From Diospyros lotus (lineage: Eukaryota > Streptophyta > Magnoliopsida > Ericales > Ebenaceae): 64,000 bases of DNA. The DNA is taken from assembly GCF_014633365.1 (NCBI RefSeq), contig NC_068346.1:35093191-35157190 (forward strand), given 5' to 3'. The notes beneath the pieces were generated by a model, which worked only from the letters and a program-made list of their open reading frames with translations, made no database searches and was not told the DNA's origin. A program made the position numbers and the translations under genes. Shown piece after piece: positions 45,162 through 57,061 of this stretch; within the stretch, counting starts at the first letter, position 1; the number at the start of each line of letters is the position of its first letter.

Positions 45162-46553
45162 GTTTGGTGTAATATCCCTTCATTGAGAATGAAACTCTTG
45201 AAGTTGCTTGAGGCAAGTTTTGTAACATTTCCATATCAGACTATCTTTTCCTAACTTCTGAAATGTTTGTGCACCATCTTTACAAAGTATTCGAACAATG
45301 TTCGCATTTCTGCCTTGTTTCTCATTAGATAGATTAGTGTCTACAAGTGAATTAATTAACCTTTACTCTTTACCCATTTGGTAGTTTCACGTGAACAAGA
45401 AAAGTAAGTCTTGTGTGAGTTCTTGATAATGATTTATCACAAATAATATGATTGGATACACCACTATCAAGAATCCAATTGAGTTTAGAGTTAATTACCA
45501 ATGAAATTCATTGTAGCATCTATACAATTCTCCCTTGCTAGCATGGCTAAAAGTTGTTTGTATTGTTCTTTTAAGAAGCCCATTTTGCTATCTTTTTTTT
45601 CTTTTGCAACAAAAACTATGTGTCTTCCCTTCCTCTTACCTTACCAATTGGAAGGATAACCCACTAGCTCGAAGCAATTCTCATTAACGTGGCTTGTCTT
45701 CTTTGTAGTGATCACATTTTAGCCATTTTCCCTACTCTAAGCTATTTTGATTCTATGTTTGTGCCTTGAAGGCTGTTGTTTCAAAAGGTTGAGATCTCCC
45801 AAGGGTTACTTCATCAAGAGGTTAACAAAGCATAGGCATTAGATAAACTAGGTAAAGGATCTTTACAAAGGATGTTTGATCTTACCACACCATATGTCTC
45901 ATTCAAACCAATGAGTAGTTGAAAAAGACATTTTTCCTTCTTTTCTTTAGTAGCCACCTTGCATGTGCAACCTTTGCATTCGGCCATGTGAGGTTTAGCA
46001 AAAGTTCTTAGTTGATCCCACAGATTCTTAATCTTTGCGTAATACGCAAAGATACTCATGTCTCCTTATCGCGTATTGCATATTTCTCTTTTGATTTATA
46101 AGATTCTCGAACCAAATTCTCAAACCATTCCCTTGTGAGAATCTTTCTTCAAGCTCCTTCTAAGTCCCTTGAGCGATGTCATGGTACATAACGACGTTGT
46201 CGTGGATTTCCTCATTCAAGGAATTGAGTATCCATGACATTACCATGGAGTTGCAGGTGATCCCAATCATCTTCATCGGGGTCTCCTTTTACAAGTTTGG
46301 GAAGTCTTCCATCGACAAGACCATTTTGTGCTTTGACATGAAAGCATTAGTGACAGTGCTTTTCCAAGTGGAGTAGTTGCTTCTCTTTAGGAAGTGAATG
46401 ACCAGTTGGTCTCCCGATCGATCAGAGTTGTTGAGTTGATAATGGAGAGCCTTTCTCACCTTGGTTGAAGTTTTAGTTGCTTCTTCCATGTCGATTTGCT
46501 GGTTCACTTGAAAACAAAATTCTATTTTTCTTTTTGAACCCACTTTGATACCA
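45162..46553 (-). pseudogene. Copia A: gag, protease and start of integrase
   Basis: The minus strand begins MGSKRKIEFCFQVNQ near 46543. It continues with the copia gag N-terminus (LVIHFLKRSNYSTWKSTVTN, AFMSKHKM) and CLFQLLIGLNETYGVVRSNI (45814-46059). The protease block LNWILDSGVSNHIICDKSLS is near 45400-45490, and the pre-integrase region follows to 45162. There are several stops and shifts. The primer site TGGTATCAAAGTGGG occupies 46553-46539, directly beside the LTR. Confidence 0.88.
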
Positions 46554-46703
46554 TGTAAAAGTATTTCAAATGAAAAAGAATTGTTTACATTATATAGTGT
46601 GTAAAGGTATTTACACGTCGTGTATATATATACATTTATGGTCGTTGAGACATAAAAAGAATGAAAAAAGAATTAGGGAAAGTACCAAGGAAGTACTTTT
46701 ACA
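46554..46703 (-). repeat. Probable 5' LTR of copia A
   Basis: It starts at TGTAAAAGTA, directly next to the primer site, and ends TACTTTTACA, an inverse of the start. 150 bp is short for copia but known. The partner LTR would lie left of the window, so it cannot be compared. Confidence 0.55.
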
Positions 46704-47125
46704 TGGCTCAACGTGCAATCAAATATCTACAAAATACTCCAAGTAATGGGATTTTTTATTTACAAAATAATGAACTCACCCTCAAAGCATTTATGATGCA
46801 GATTGGGGAACATATATATCCAACTACCTGGGAGTCAATCACCGAATTCATCACATTCTTAAATCATGCCATGGCAAAGACAACCAAAGAGCTAGTTTGG
46901 CTATTCTCCATTCTCAAACACATGTTCGTCAATGCACCCAAGCCTATTTACCTATTATGTGATAATAATTAAGTCTATTATGCACATTGCAACTAATCCC
47001 GTCTCTCACAAACGAACCAAGCACATCGAGATCGATTACCACTTTGTCTGCAAGAAATAAGACAAAAAGTTAATTAAATAATGCAGAGCAGTTACACATT
47101 GTCTCGTTGCACATAATTTTAGGAA
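46704..47125 (+). pseudogene. Copia C: RNase H remnant
   Basis: The plus strand reads AQRAIKYLQNTPSNGIFYLQ, then in the RNase H region TTKELVWLFSILKHM, PKPIYLLCDNN, and in another frame NPVSHKRTKHIEIDYHFVCK. It ends in stops. Copia A seems to have inserted at its left side. Confidence 0.8.
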
Positions 47126-47131
47126 GTTAAT

Positions 47132-47327
47132 GAGATTTGACCGATTTTATGGGAAGTCGGTGAGGAATCTGTTTTAGAATCCGATTCTCCTGACATCTTT
47201 GTACTTTACAAATTGATTTGGACGTTAACGAGATTTGATCGATTTTGTGGGAAGTCAACAAGGAATCCGTTTTGAAATCCTATTCGCCCGATATCTTTGT
47301 ACTTTACAAATTGACTTGCTTTGACCA
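47132..47327 (+). repeat. Two 98-bp tandem repeats
   Basis: GAGATTTGAYCGATTTTRTGG recurs at 47132 and 47230, together with CATCTTTGTACTTTACAAATTG at the end of each unit. It follows the copia C remnant and could be part of its LTR. Confidence 0.8.
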
Positions 47328-47933
47328 TCATATAATCATCTTTGACCATAACGAAGAGCGGTGTATGCTGGATCAGCCAGCATTCATTGAATCGGTAGCT
47401 TCACTTTCTCTGGCAATCAGTGTGTGTGTGTCTGTCTGTGTATAGAAATTAACAAAAATGGATTTCATTGTATTTGAGAAGAAGAAATTTTTATATCGCT
47501 CAGAGGCTAATTGTTTAGGTAGTAATCTGTGCTGGTGATTACGATCTTACAGTTGATTACACATTAATTAAATTAATGAAAATCATAAGCCATTGAGTCC
47601 TGATAATCAAAAAGGGGTTTCCAAATAGCGAGACAAATTAACATCCAGACTTTAGAAATTAACTCAAAAGATCGATTCATCAAACACGGCCAATTTGCAT
47701 TGCAAATCAAAGACACTATAATCTAAATGTACTAAGAACAAAGGGACTGGATTCTTTTCTTACAAGATGGATGGAATTCAAGACACCAAGAGACGATCGA
47801 TCGACCAAACAAACTACAAGACCCAATTCGAAACTAAACCCATACTATAATCTGCATCAGATTATCAAAACATATAAAGAGAGACAAAACCACTTAAGAT
47901 TAAACGACCCAGATCGATGGAGCAAGCTATCGT

Positions 47934-48776
47934 TCATGGAAAGAAGGGACCAGCAGGCCACACCACACTGTGGCTGTCCCCAAATGGCAGCATCATCATC
48001 TCCTCCCCAGCACCACCAAAACCCAAATGCTTATTTGGGTTGTTCATCCAGTCCGTGAACCAGTGTGGCCTTTGCATGGCCTCCATGGCCACAATTGGAT
48101 CCACGATCGGCTTCTGCTCTTGAACCTGCTGCATTCTGTTCCTCATCATCATCATCATTTCATTAGTAGCAGCAGCAGTAGCAGTAGTAGTAATAGTACT
48201 AGAAGTAGTAGTAGTATTTCTTGGTAGCAGCGGTGGTGCAAGAGGGACTAGTGGTGGCGGTAGTGGCGGCGGCGAAGGAGGAGGAGGAGGGGGAGGCGCG
48301 GCCGCCTTCCTCATGGACTCGATCCTCTTGTAAATGTCCTTCAAGTTCTGGTCAAGCAGCCAGCCGAGGTCATGGAGATCAGACATGGCCATGGTCTGCA
48401 GGGCCCTCCCAGTGAGGCACTGGAACATGAGCTCGGCCACCTCCTTCTCGCGGTTGTCCTTGAGCTGCTTCTTGAGCTGCTCGTTGCCCTTGGAGATCCT
48501 CTGTTGAATGAAGCTCTCCTGGTTCACCATCTTCTTGCTCTGCTCCATCTCCGACATCCTCTTGAACTGCGACAGCACGCGCTGGACCCCTAGCCCGTTG
48601 GGCCAAACCTCTGGCTGCGCGTCGTAGGGGCTATATATAATCGCGCACGCATCGATGCCGCACAGCGTGCTCAGCTCGCTCACCTTCTTCATCAGCCCCT
48701 TCTTCCTTTTCTTGAAGGTTGCTTTCCTTGCCGAATCATTGATGATGAATGCAAGCTTCACCTTCTTCCTAATCAT
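47934..48776 (-). CDS. AGL80: AGL80-like type I (M-gamma) MADS-box transcription factor
   Basis: Single-exon gene of 280 codons. I chose the ATG at 48776, which gives MIRKKVKLAFI, rather than the in-frame ATG 21 bases upstream, because M-gamma proteins start with the MADS box itself. The MADS domain covers about residues 1-60: NDSARKATFKKRKKGLMKKV, SELSTLCGIDACAIIYSPYD, then the M-gamma phrase QPEVWPNGLGVQRVL. A coiled coil follows (MEQSKKMVNQESFIQQRISK, about 75-150), then a proline-rich segment, Thr/Ala-rich runs and five consecutive Met. The C-terminus keeps MQRPHWFTDWMN and VVWPAGPFFP. In Arabidopsis AGL80 acts in the central cell nucleus and partners M-alpha MADS proteins. This appears to be an intact host gene, the only one recognised in the window, and lies 1.2 kb from the transposon nest. 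Confidence 0.93.
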   Translation of the reverse strand: MIRKKVKLAFIINDSARKATFKKRKKGLMKKVSELSTLCGIDACAIIYSPYDAQPEVWPNGLGVQRVLSQFKRMSEMEQSKKMVNQESFIQQRISKGNEQLKKQLKDNREKEVAELMFQCLTGRALQTMAMSDLHDLGWLLDQNLKDIYKRIESMRKAAAPPPPPPPSPPPLPPPLVPLAPPLLPRNTTTTSSTITTTATAAATNEMMMMMRNRMQQVQEQKPIVDPIVAMEAMQRPHWFTDWMNNPNKHLGFGGAGEEMMMLPFGDSHSVVWPAGPFFP

Positions 48777-48877
48777 GGCAGGCCAAAGAGGCAACAAACC
48801 AATTGCTTGCTATCTAGTTTGCAAATACAACCTTACTTTGCTTAGCTTGCTTCCTCCATATGCCTCCCCTAATCCTG

Positions 48878-48888
48878 TATATACACCA
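48878..48888 (-). promoter_or_regulatory. Probable TATA box of the AGL80-like gene
   Basis: The minus strand has GTATATACAGG about 105 bp upstream of the ATG, a suitable distance for a TATA box with a leader of about 70 bases. Confidence 0.45.
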
Positions 48889-48904
48889 TTGGATATATGC
48901 TGAC

Positions 48905-51238
48905 TTTGAAGATTCACCTATTATTAATTGCGATATATACTGTAATATCACATAACATATTCGCAATATATAACGCTTATTTTGTTTTCTATCTTTGCCA
49001 GCTTTGTATATCCCACTATCATAATACTATCATAATGGTGGGATGATGATAAGAGGGTATTCTTGGAAGCTACTTGGTCTTATGTTCAACGTTTGGTTGT
49101 CAAACAAATTCAATTCTTTCAACCCTTTATGTTGCATATATGGTAACATATGATGTAATTCATTCATGCACCCTCCCTGGTTCATGATGCCAACTATGCA
49201 ACAACTCACATGCATGGTTAATTAATGATCATATTTGCAAAATCTCTACTTGGGAAGCAATCTTGGAATTAATGAGAGGATATTCATTAATTATTGTTGG
49301 TATCTTCTTGAAATGAGTGCCTATTGTCAACTTATCATCAAATTTCAAATGATAGATTACAAGAATACAAGAAAACACATTCTACAATATTTTTTGTGTT
49401 AATATCTTTTTAATAAATATTTTTTCTAGGTTTTAGCTTGCAAATTTTTTTTATAACACCATTAGGATTAAGCACATTATCTATACTCACTTGTGCTAGT
49501 CCTTGGAGGGTCCTAATGAGGCGAGGGAAGAGTTTGCTTCCATACTCGAGCTTATGTAGGCCTAGGGAGGAATTGCACCTACTTATTCGATAAGAAAAGC
49601 CCACATCCATTAGAAGTATTGTTCGTAGCTTGCCAAGTCTAATTGCGCTTGCTTTTCAAAAGTCGTAACTTTGCATATATATATAAATATATATATAGTT
49701 GATAAAAAAAAATAGTAGTACTACTGATGTTTAAGAAATGACAAAAACCTTTTTTGGCATTACAACTCTTGCGGCACTTTTTTTCCTTACCATTATTTCA
49801 CATTTGTTAACAAGGTTAATATGACAAGAATGCCCTGACATTTTTTTTAACCTCATATGATGTAGTCGAAATTTGGTTGTTTCTTCATTTTTTTTTTCTT
49901 TGGTTCGACGATGGCATGAAAATCAAAGTAACTCTCAATATATTGGGCTTCTATTGGGCCACAAGAGTAGAAAATAAGAAGCTAGCCCAGTTGGAATATC
50001 TTTAGGCTCATATGAGAAACTATAAAGAAAAGTCATAGTTTCACTCATTACAATATAACTTAAAAATGAACAAATATTTGGTATAATATTCTCTATTTTC
50101 TAAAATTACATTAATTATTTTATTCTTCAAAAATTATATCAAATTATGTTTCTTAACATTTTATAAATTTATATGATTTTTTTATAATTATTCGACTAAT
50201 AAAAGACAATATCAATATTATTATGATCCAATTATGACATTTATTATATATTTACCATATCACTATTGCATCATTTCCAAGAATAATAACTCACTTGAGC
50301 ATCAAAGAATTCACTTGAGGACCAGACCTTGCTCTTATTTCTTGTAAAAATAATTGTCCATGAAAAGTTCGAGCTCAAGAATTATTTGAACAACCCCGAA
50401 ACAAATAAGAACCCAAATAGAGCACCATTATATCACAAATCATGTGACGAGGAACCCCAAAACCCTCGTCACTTTCTTTTCCAAACATAAATTCAATTGA
50501 AACTTCAATTTTAGATTTATTCTAAACATAAATTCAATTGAATTCCATAATTATGTCATACAAATATGAGAATTTATTTACAAATGAACTTCATATTTCA
50601 GATTTATTCCAAACATAAAGTCAGTTGAATTTGTTTTTTTTTTTTAATTTCTATTATCTTTAACTTAAGAAAATTTTTGTAATTATTCTTTTAATTTAAA
50701 TATTTATTAATATTCTTTATATAAGTGCTTGCAATGTATTTAAACAAGGTCATACTAGTAAATTTGATAAGTCATGTGGGCATAATCGTCAATGCAAGCC
50801 ACCCAATTAAATTTTCCAATAAATACATATTCATGTTTTTGGTTAAATTAAAATGGTATTTTCGAACCAAATCCATTTGATTCATTTTTTTTAATCAAAT
50901 TTTGATTTCATTATATAAATCAATTTTTAAATTTTATTTGATTTTAGTGATGATATTTTAATTTAGATTCCACAATTAAAATTTTGATTCTTTTTGGTTT
51001 TATGATATTTGGATTCCATTAATTCAGTTTGGTAGTCAAATCGTTCTTTTCGGTTTACTAATATTTGGATTTCATTAATTCAATTTGGTAGTCAATTCAA
51101 TTTTTTTTTTCAATTTTATGATATTTGTATTAAGTTAATTCAATTTGATAATTTTTATTTTTGAAAAATTATAGATACTTTTTACAAATAAAAAAATATT
51201 TATAATTATTATTGCCTAGATACAACAATAAATTTGTA
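48905..51238. other. Intergenic region without a recognised gene
   Basis: A/T-rich sequence. I see no coding region. Around 50930-51165 a degenerate unit of about 55-60 bp, with TATGATATTTGGATT...TTAATTCAATTTGGTAGTCAA, is repeated about three times. Confidence 0.6.
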
Positions 51239-51239
51239 A

Positions 51240-52079
51240 CTGTAAGTGAGTGTCTGTTGCGAGATTCTAGTCTTCGGGAGTCTTAATAGGGCATAATTTT
51301 ATACATATTTTTATTTAATTTTGATCATAATTTTATATAATTATGATTAGATGCCTAGCCTTGAGATCAAAAGGAGATACGTTGAGGAATGCATCATATA
51401 TACTGTAGGTCTTAACCAACCTATTATCTCGGCCAAATACAAATCAAGCACAGTAACCAGAAACAAAAGATTTCAAACCACAACTTACACACACACAAAT
51501 AGCGACATAACAAGATACGTGTTTGGATCAATAGATCATACTCACGACAGAGGCTCCGTCTCTAGTCAATCCACTAGATCTCAAGTTTTACAATCGATTA
51601 CAAGATATCAAACGAAAGTAAAACAATATTGCAAAAATACAACTGAAAAAGAAAAAAAAATCAAGAGTAGATTTGTTCTATACCGATCTCGCAATCAAGG
51701 CTAAGGATTTGTTCTTTCAGCCAACCCAATCTCGCATGCCTCAAGCGTTTAAAACAACATAGAGATTAAGCAATAAAACCACTTACCATGCGATCTTACC
51801 ATGAAAACAATCAACCAACCAATCGAAACCAGAAATCAGAACGAAGGATTCACAAGATGTGTCTCGCTTCAAGAAATCGCCAACTTAGGGTTTCAAGAAA
51901 AAAGAGAGTGCAATTTGATGAGATTAGGGCATCTTACCGCCCTTATATAGCATCATCAAAATGGACGGAAATGGGTTGGGCCAGCAGCAGATGCAACACA
52001 GAAATAATACAGACATGGGCTTAACCCATAGCAAACTCAGCCCACATGAAAAATAGATAGCTCATATGATGAACCAACA
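51240..52079 (-). mobile_element. Probable solo LTR (minus orientation)
   Basis: The minus strand begins TGTTGGTTCATCATATGAGC at 52079. It has TATATAAGG at 51949-51942, then a leader with AAACCCTAAG and an ATGGTAAGATCG-like context, and a T-rich tract. This order looks like a copia-type LTR. The far end is uncertain (between about 51240 and 51350), and no clean duplication was found. The 117-codon plus-strand frame within it has no recognisable domain. Confidence 0.45.
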
Positions 52080-53250
52080 GATTATATATATTAAACAGCA
52101 TTTTAATTTCACTTGAAAAATGAGTAACAAATGCAGCTTAACAATTTCATATAATCCGCATACAATCAGATTTAACAAATCAACAAAGTAATTTTGAATC
52201 ACACAAATTCAACATATACCATACACTACAAAGTAAAACTGACTAGAGATAGAATTTGGTTTATTTGTATGATTTTTAGTGATAAGCTAATCCACAAGTT
52301 AAGAATTTCACAAAACATAATGCATTTTAATGTAGGAAGTTATTAAATGGAAATATATTCATTATAATCTAAAAATAAGGTAACGAATGCATTAGGAGAT
52401 TTTGCCGTGGCATACTTAATTTATCAATTCATTCGCAAAAAAAAATGTAATTTGCAAAGCAAAACCAGGTTCATACATGTGTTTTAGTTATCAAAATTCA
52501 TTAATTTCTTCTGTTTGAGTTATTGTCTGAGTTAATTTTATTTTATTATTTTATTAATTAATTTAGTCAAATTCTTAATATTTAATAGGTTTAACTTAAG
52601 ATAGGTAATTCCATAACTCCAATAGTTATATAGGTTAGTTCTCAAGGGATCGATACTTGGACTCGTATCCATTATATTACTTGATATGAACTAGTATACT
52701 TAATAAGTTTTAAGTGACCAATACCTGTGAAACAGAAAACAATCAAGGGTGCAAGAGACCGTCTGATACTTAAGTCAGTCTCCAAGAGAATATGAAGAAG
52801 TAATAGAAATATAATTTGAGTGGAATTCTAGTCATATTTCGATTAGAAGAATCACTCTCTATTTATAGAGTTTGAGACTGTTAGATGAAAAGGGATCCAA
52901 GCTTTTCAGGATTGTCTATTACGAATTTTCAGGCAAAGATTTCATAAGCATCTTGATGTGTTCTTGAACCCTGGAAAAGCCCTCAAGAGGGTCTTCTTAG
53001 GGTATCAAGAGAGGCTCTTGGAGACAACTAGGAGAGGCCTTCAAGAAGGTCTCTCGAGGTACTTGGAAGTGGCATTTAAGAGAGTCTCTAGGGAATTGTT
53101 AGTGTCTCAAGTTTTCCTTTTTGAACTTTCTTCTCTTCAACTTAGGCCTTTTTTCTTTTCTTTTTTTTTTTGCATACAACAATAATTTTTTAAAAAATAA
53201 TTAATAATTTATAAAAAAATACTTATAATTTTATAAATATCAAAATTAAA
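52080..53250. other. Unassigned region
   Basis: No gene recognised. A CTATTTATAGAGTTTGAG motif near 52859 and the phrase TCTCAAGGGATCGATACTTGG at about 52642 look retrotransposon-like, but the element could not be delimited. Confidence 0.4.
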
Positions 53251-53252
53251 TA

Positions 53253-53940
53253 TGAAAAGTTAACGTGGCGATAGCATTGCTGTAGTATAGAAGATGTGAG
53301 AAAGGGCTTCTCTTCCCGGCTCAACATTCAAACCAGAGCATCTGATCCAAGACCTCTCTTTGTCTTTCTCTCCCTCCTCTCTCTCTCAAAAGCCCTAACT
53401 TTCGTTTGCGAATCAAACATGTTCTTCATTGTGGCCATTAACAAAGCAGTTGATGAATCTATGTAAGTTTCTCTTTCTCAAAATCTCAACAAGTTTTTGA
53501 ATTGAGCCATATTTTGATTTTCGGTGATCTTCTCTACTGTGCATCTGTTTCCTCTTCTCATTTTTTTCGTTTTGATTCTCGTTCTATGAACCGCACAATG
53601 TTTGTGAAATTGTTTCGAATTAGGTTAAAGCATGTGTTGTTCACGTTAATTTTGATTAGTTAGACGTTTGGCATCTTTCCTTTGGGAATTATTAGGTCAG
53701 CTCGCTACATGTTCTATAATTATGCTTGCCGTAATCAGCCTTCTTGTTATATTAGTTTGGAAGCCGATGGCGATTCTTAAGGCTTACAATGAACAGCTTG
53801 GGAAGCTTTTGAAGTAGAAAACGGTTATTGGCACTACTAAAACTTTCTAGGCTACACACAATGACAATTGATGGGGGCTTGAGGAGGCTAAAGATGCGCA
53901 ATTTCATGGGTTATGGTAAACCTAATTCGAGCTTAAGGAT
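53253..53940 (+). pseudogene. Gene-like remnant with leader and first exon
   Basis: A CT-rich leader (TCTTTCTCTCCCTCCTCTCTC, about 53359) and AAAGCCCTAAC precede an ATG at 53419, which reads MFFIVAINKAVDES and reaches an AT|GTAAGT donor at 53462. Further on, 53765-53935 reads PMAILKAYNEQLGKLLK, then stops, then TVIGTTKTF and WGLEEAKDAQFHG. It looks like exons of a decayed host gene. I do not recognise the family. Confidence 0.35.
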
Positions 53941-54054
53941 AAACCTAATTATAGTACTTCCAAACTAAAAAAATAGGTAATTTACTCCTATTTTCAAACT
54001 CAAAATTGAATTCTAAATGTGAACTAATCTCTATGTTAAGAAGGTTTAGACTAT

Positions 54055-54680
54055 ACAGGCCCAATCAGACCCGGCCCGATAAAGGCCCAAGACCCCTACT
54101 AGCATTCCCAGCCCAATCTTGGCCCCATACTTGCCAGTAGTGATCATCATCACCCTTATACCTGCAACACACATGCACCCACTAAAGGTTCCATCGGCAT
54201 TTAATGAATGTCCCATCCATGGTTGTTAAGCTCTCGATTTTACGGGTACAATTTTATGATTTTTTGCACTGGAAACCCTTACGATTTTACGATTCTGAAG
54301 TTGAATCGCACTCAATTTTACGATTTTACATGTCGAAGACCCTTTTACAATTTTACAATTTTAACAACCATGGTCCCGTCGGCATCACATCTCTGTTAGA
54401 GAGCCTCGCTGGCGCCAAATACCATCCCATTCTACTACAACACCTAGGAGTTACTTGCATGTTAGGGAACCCTTTTTCCCTCTATATAAGCCAGCCTGCT
54501 CACAGGCCAAGATATGTTCCTTTTCAGCTTATCGACACTTTGTCAACTCAATCTCTTACTCACTTCACCATTAAAGTGTTTTGCAGGTGTCGCCACCTCC
54601 TACTTCAGTCACCAAGACCAACACCGACGCTTCCAGAATCTCCCCATTCGACAACCCTTTGGCTTGAAAGGAATAAGGTT
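54055..54680 (+). mobile_element. Tat-like gypsy LTR remnant
   Basis: The phrases CCCTCTATATAAGCCAGCC (TATA at 54483-54490), TCACAGGCCAAGATATG and TTTTGCAGGTGTCGCCACCTC resemble the promoter and R/U5 part of Tat-lineage LTRs as I remember them. The left limit is uncertain. The right side is cut by the CACTA end at 54681. A MITE is inserted at 54218-54372. Confidence 0.45.
54218..54372. mobile_element. hAT-type MITE, 155 bp
   Basis: Terminal inverted repeats CATGGTTGTTAA/TTAACAACCATG are flanked by GTCCCATC (54210-54217) and GTCCCGTC (54373-54380), an 8-bp duplication with one change. The interior repeats ATTTTACGATTTTAC. Confidence 0.75.
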
Positions 54681-55149
54681 CACTAGAAAAAATCTAGCTT
54701 TTAGAGACAAAAGATTTCGTTGCTAAAACTTCAAATTCCATCGCTAATTTATTTAACGACGGATTTAGTGACAGACAGATTCCGTTAATAAAATTGGAGT
54801 CGCTACATTTTAGTGACGAAATTTTTTCCATCACTGATTCAAGAAAAAAATAAATAAAATAACATTTTAAAAGTAAATGAAAAATAAAAAAATATAAATT
54901 ATATAAATTAAAATTTAAATGTAAAATTTTATATTTATTTAATATAAATATATAAATAAATTTCTGATAATTAAAAATTTATTTTAATTAATTGAATACA
55001 AATTGAAAATTTATTTATATAATCATTAATTTAGAGACAAAAATAAAAATAAAAATATTTTAAATCTAAATTCATATAAATATGTAAGATAATAAAAACA
55101 AATATAAAATTCAAGTCAATTAATTCAGTTAATGAAATATAATCATAAA

Positions 55150-55519
55150 TATTTAGTTACAATTAACAATCATCATTACTGATATCTACATTTTGTTCCT
55201 CATCACCCTCGTTACCTTCATCATCATAAAATGGGTCTCCACCCAACGGACCTATCGACAATCCAGCAGTAGTGGTAGATTACTTTAATATTACAGACTT
55301 CATGTTATTCGTCTGATCCTTCCACGTAATCATCTTCTGCAGCCACTGACATAGCTACACATTCTCAATGGTCATCTAGGTCATCGTCTGTCTCATTTCC
55401 TAATTCTCGTTCTAAGTGGAATGCAAACCCTTGTTTATCTAAGTGACTTTCAGTCTCATTTCTTCTAAATCATGTGACATGGACCCATATGAACTATTAG
55501 AGGTGCTACCGGATGCAAC
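55150..55519 (-). pseudogene. CACTA-2 TnpA, last exon part
   Basis: The minus strand reads VASGSTSNSSYGSMSHDLEE, then MRLKVT, a TnpA coiled-coil approach, then decays. It joins 57062 upstream once CACTA-3 is removed. Confidence 0.6.
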
Positions 55520-55522
55520 CGG

Positions 55523-57058
55523 CACTACAAGAAAAATAGTTTTTAGCGACGAAATTTAGTGACGGAATTATTTCCGTCGCTAATATTTTTTTTAATTTAG
55601 CGACGGACTTGGCGACGGAAAACCCATCACTAAATGTAGCAACAAAATTAGCGAAGAAAATCCCGTCACTAAAAAATAAAAATAAATTAATTAATTAATT
55701 AAAATTTAGCGACAGGGTCAACCCCGTCGCTAAAAAATAAAAATAAATAAATAAAAACTTAAAATTTAGCGACGAGGACATCATCATAGCTAAAAAATAA
55801 AAAAAATTAAATAAAAAATTAAAATTTAGTGACGGGGACAACCCCGTCAAGAAAAAATAAAATAAATAAATAAAAACATAAAATTTAGCGAAAGGTCATC
55901 CCCGTCACTAAAAAATTAAATAAAATTAAATAAAAAAATTAAAATTTAGCGACGGGGTCAACCCCATGGCTAAAAAATAAAAAAAATTAAATAAAAAATT
56001 AAAATTTAGTGATGGGGCCACCCCATCAGTAAAAAATAAAAAAAATTAAATTAAATTAAATAAAAACTTAAAATTTAGCACCGTGTTGCTAAAAAATAAA
56101 ATTAAATTAAAATTTAGTGACAGATCAACTCCGTACCTAAAAAATAAAATAAATAAATAAATAATTAAAATTTAGCGACGATCAATCCCATCCCTAAAAA
56201 ATAAAATAAATAAATAAATAATTAAAATTTAACAATGGGGCCACCCCGTCACTAAAAAATAAAAAAATAAAAATTTTACATTTAAACATATTATAATAAT
56301 TTTTACTAATATTAATATTAGTAAAAATTAAACTAATAATTTTTTAAACATATTACAAATTAAAATCAAAGTAAGAACATAATTTTTCACAACTAATATA
56401 ATAACTAATAAACTTTTATTTAAATTAATAATAAAATAAAATTAAAATTAATATTCATTTCCCTTTACTAACATTAATATTAAAATTAATATCATTAAAT
56501 AAGTTTGAGAAATTTTGGTGTATAAATATAATTCTGAAATATTTGGAAGAGAATATTATAAATATATTTTATACACATCAATAAACAAGGAGGCTTCTAG
56601 ATTGGTTGGCTTGCGTGCGGAACTTGGTCATGAGAGGTTGGGGGTTCGAATCCGGTAGAGAGCTTAAGATAATAGTTGGGAGTAATATCTCAGTGCTGCC
56701 ATGTGGCACACACGCGGGGCCTAACGTGTGTTGAATTTTGAATTTTGGAGTTGAATTTAGAAACGGAATAATTTCGTTGCTAATTAGAGACGGGGTTGAA
56801 CCGTCGCTGAATTCAACGACAGGTTTATCTCCCGTCGCTAATCAGTGACGGGGGATAAACCCATCGCTGATTAGTAACGGGTACAAACCCCGTCGCTGAT
56901 TTCGTCGCTAAAAAAATCCCGTTGCTAAATTTTAGTGACGTCCTTTTTAGCAACAAAAAGGTGCCTGTCACTAAATTAGTCGCTAAAAATTTTAGCGACG
57001 AATTTTGATGTTTTAGTGACAAAATTTTTCGTCGCTAAAACGTTGATTTTTTGTAATA
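55523..57058. mobile_element. CACTA-3: non-autonomous, 1.5 kb
   Basis: The left end is CACTACAAGAAAAATAG. The right end is TTTTTTGTAATA, a decayed GTAGTG. The flanking triplets are CGG (55520-55522) and CGA (57059-57061). The interior has many AGCGACGGGG...CCCCGTCGCTA units with (AAATAA)n spacers and no gene. A GC-richer island at 56585-56735 contains GGTTCGAATCC (56643-56653), like a Pol III B box. Confidence 0.8.
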
Positions 57059-57061
57059 CGA

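Noticed and set aside
48221..48606. Frames on both strands across the MADS gene
   Set aside because: Shadows of the proline/alanine-rich coding region of the AGL80-like gene.
51351..52024. 117- and 78-codon plus-strand frames
   Set aside because: No recognisable domain; they lie inside a probable minus-oriented LTR.
56643..56653. tRNA gene
   Set aside because: Only a B-box-like word is present; no acceptor stem, anticodon arm or convincing A box.
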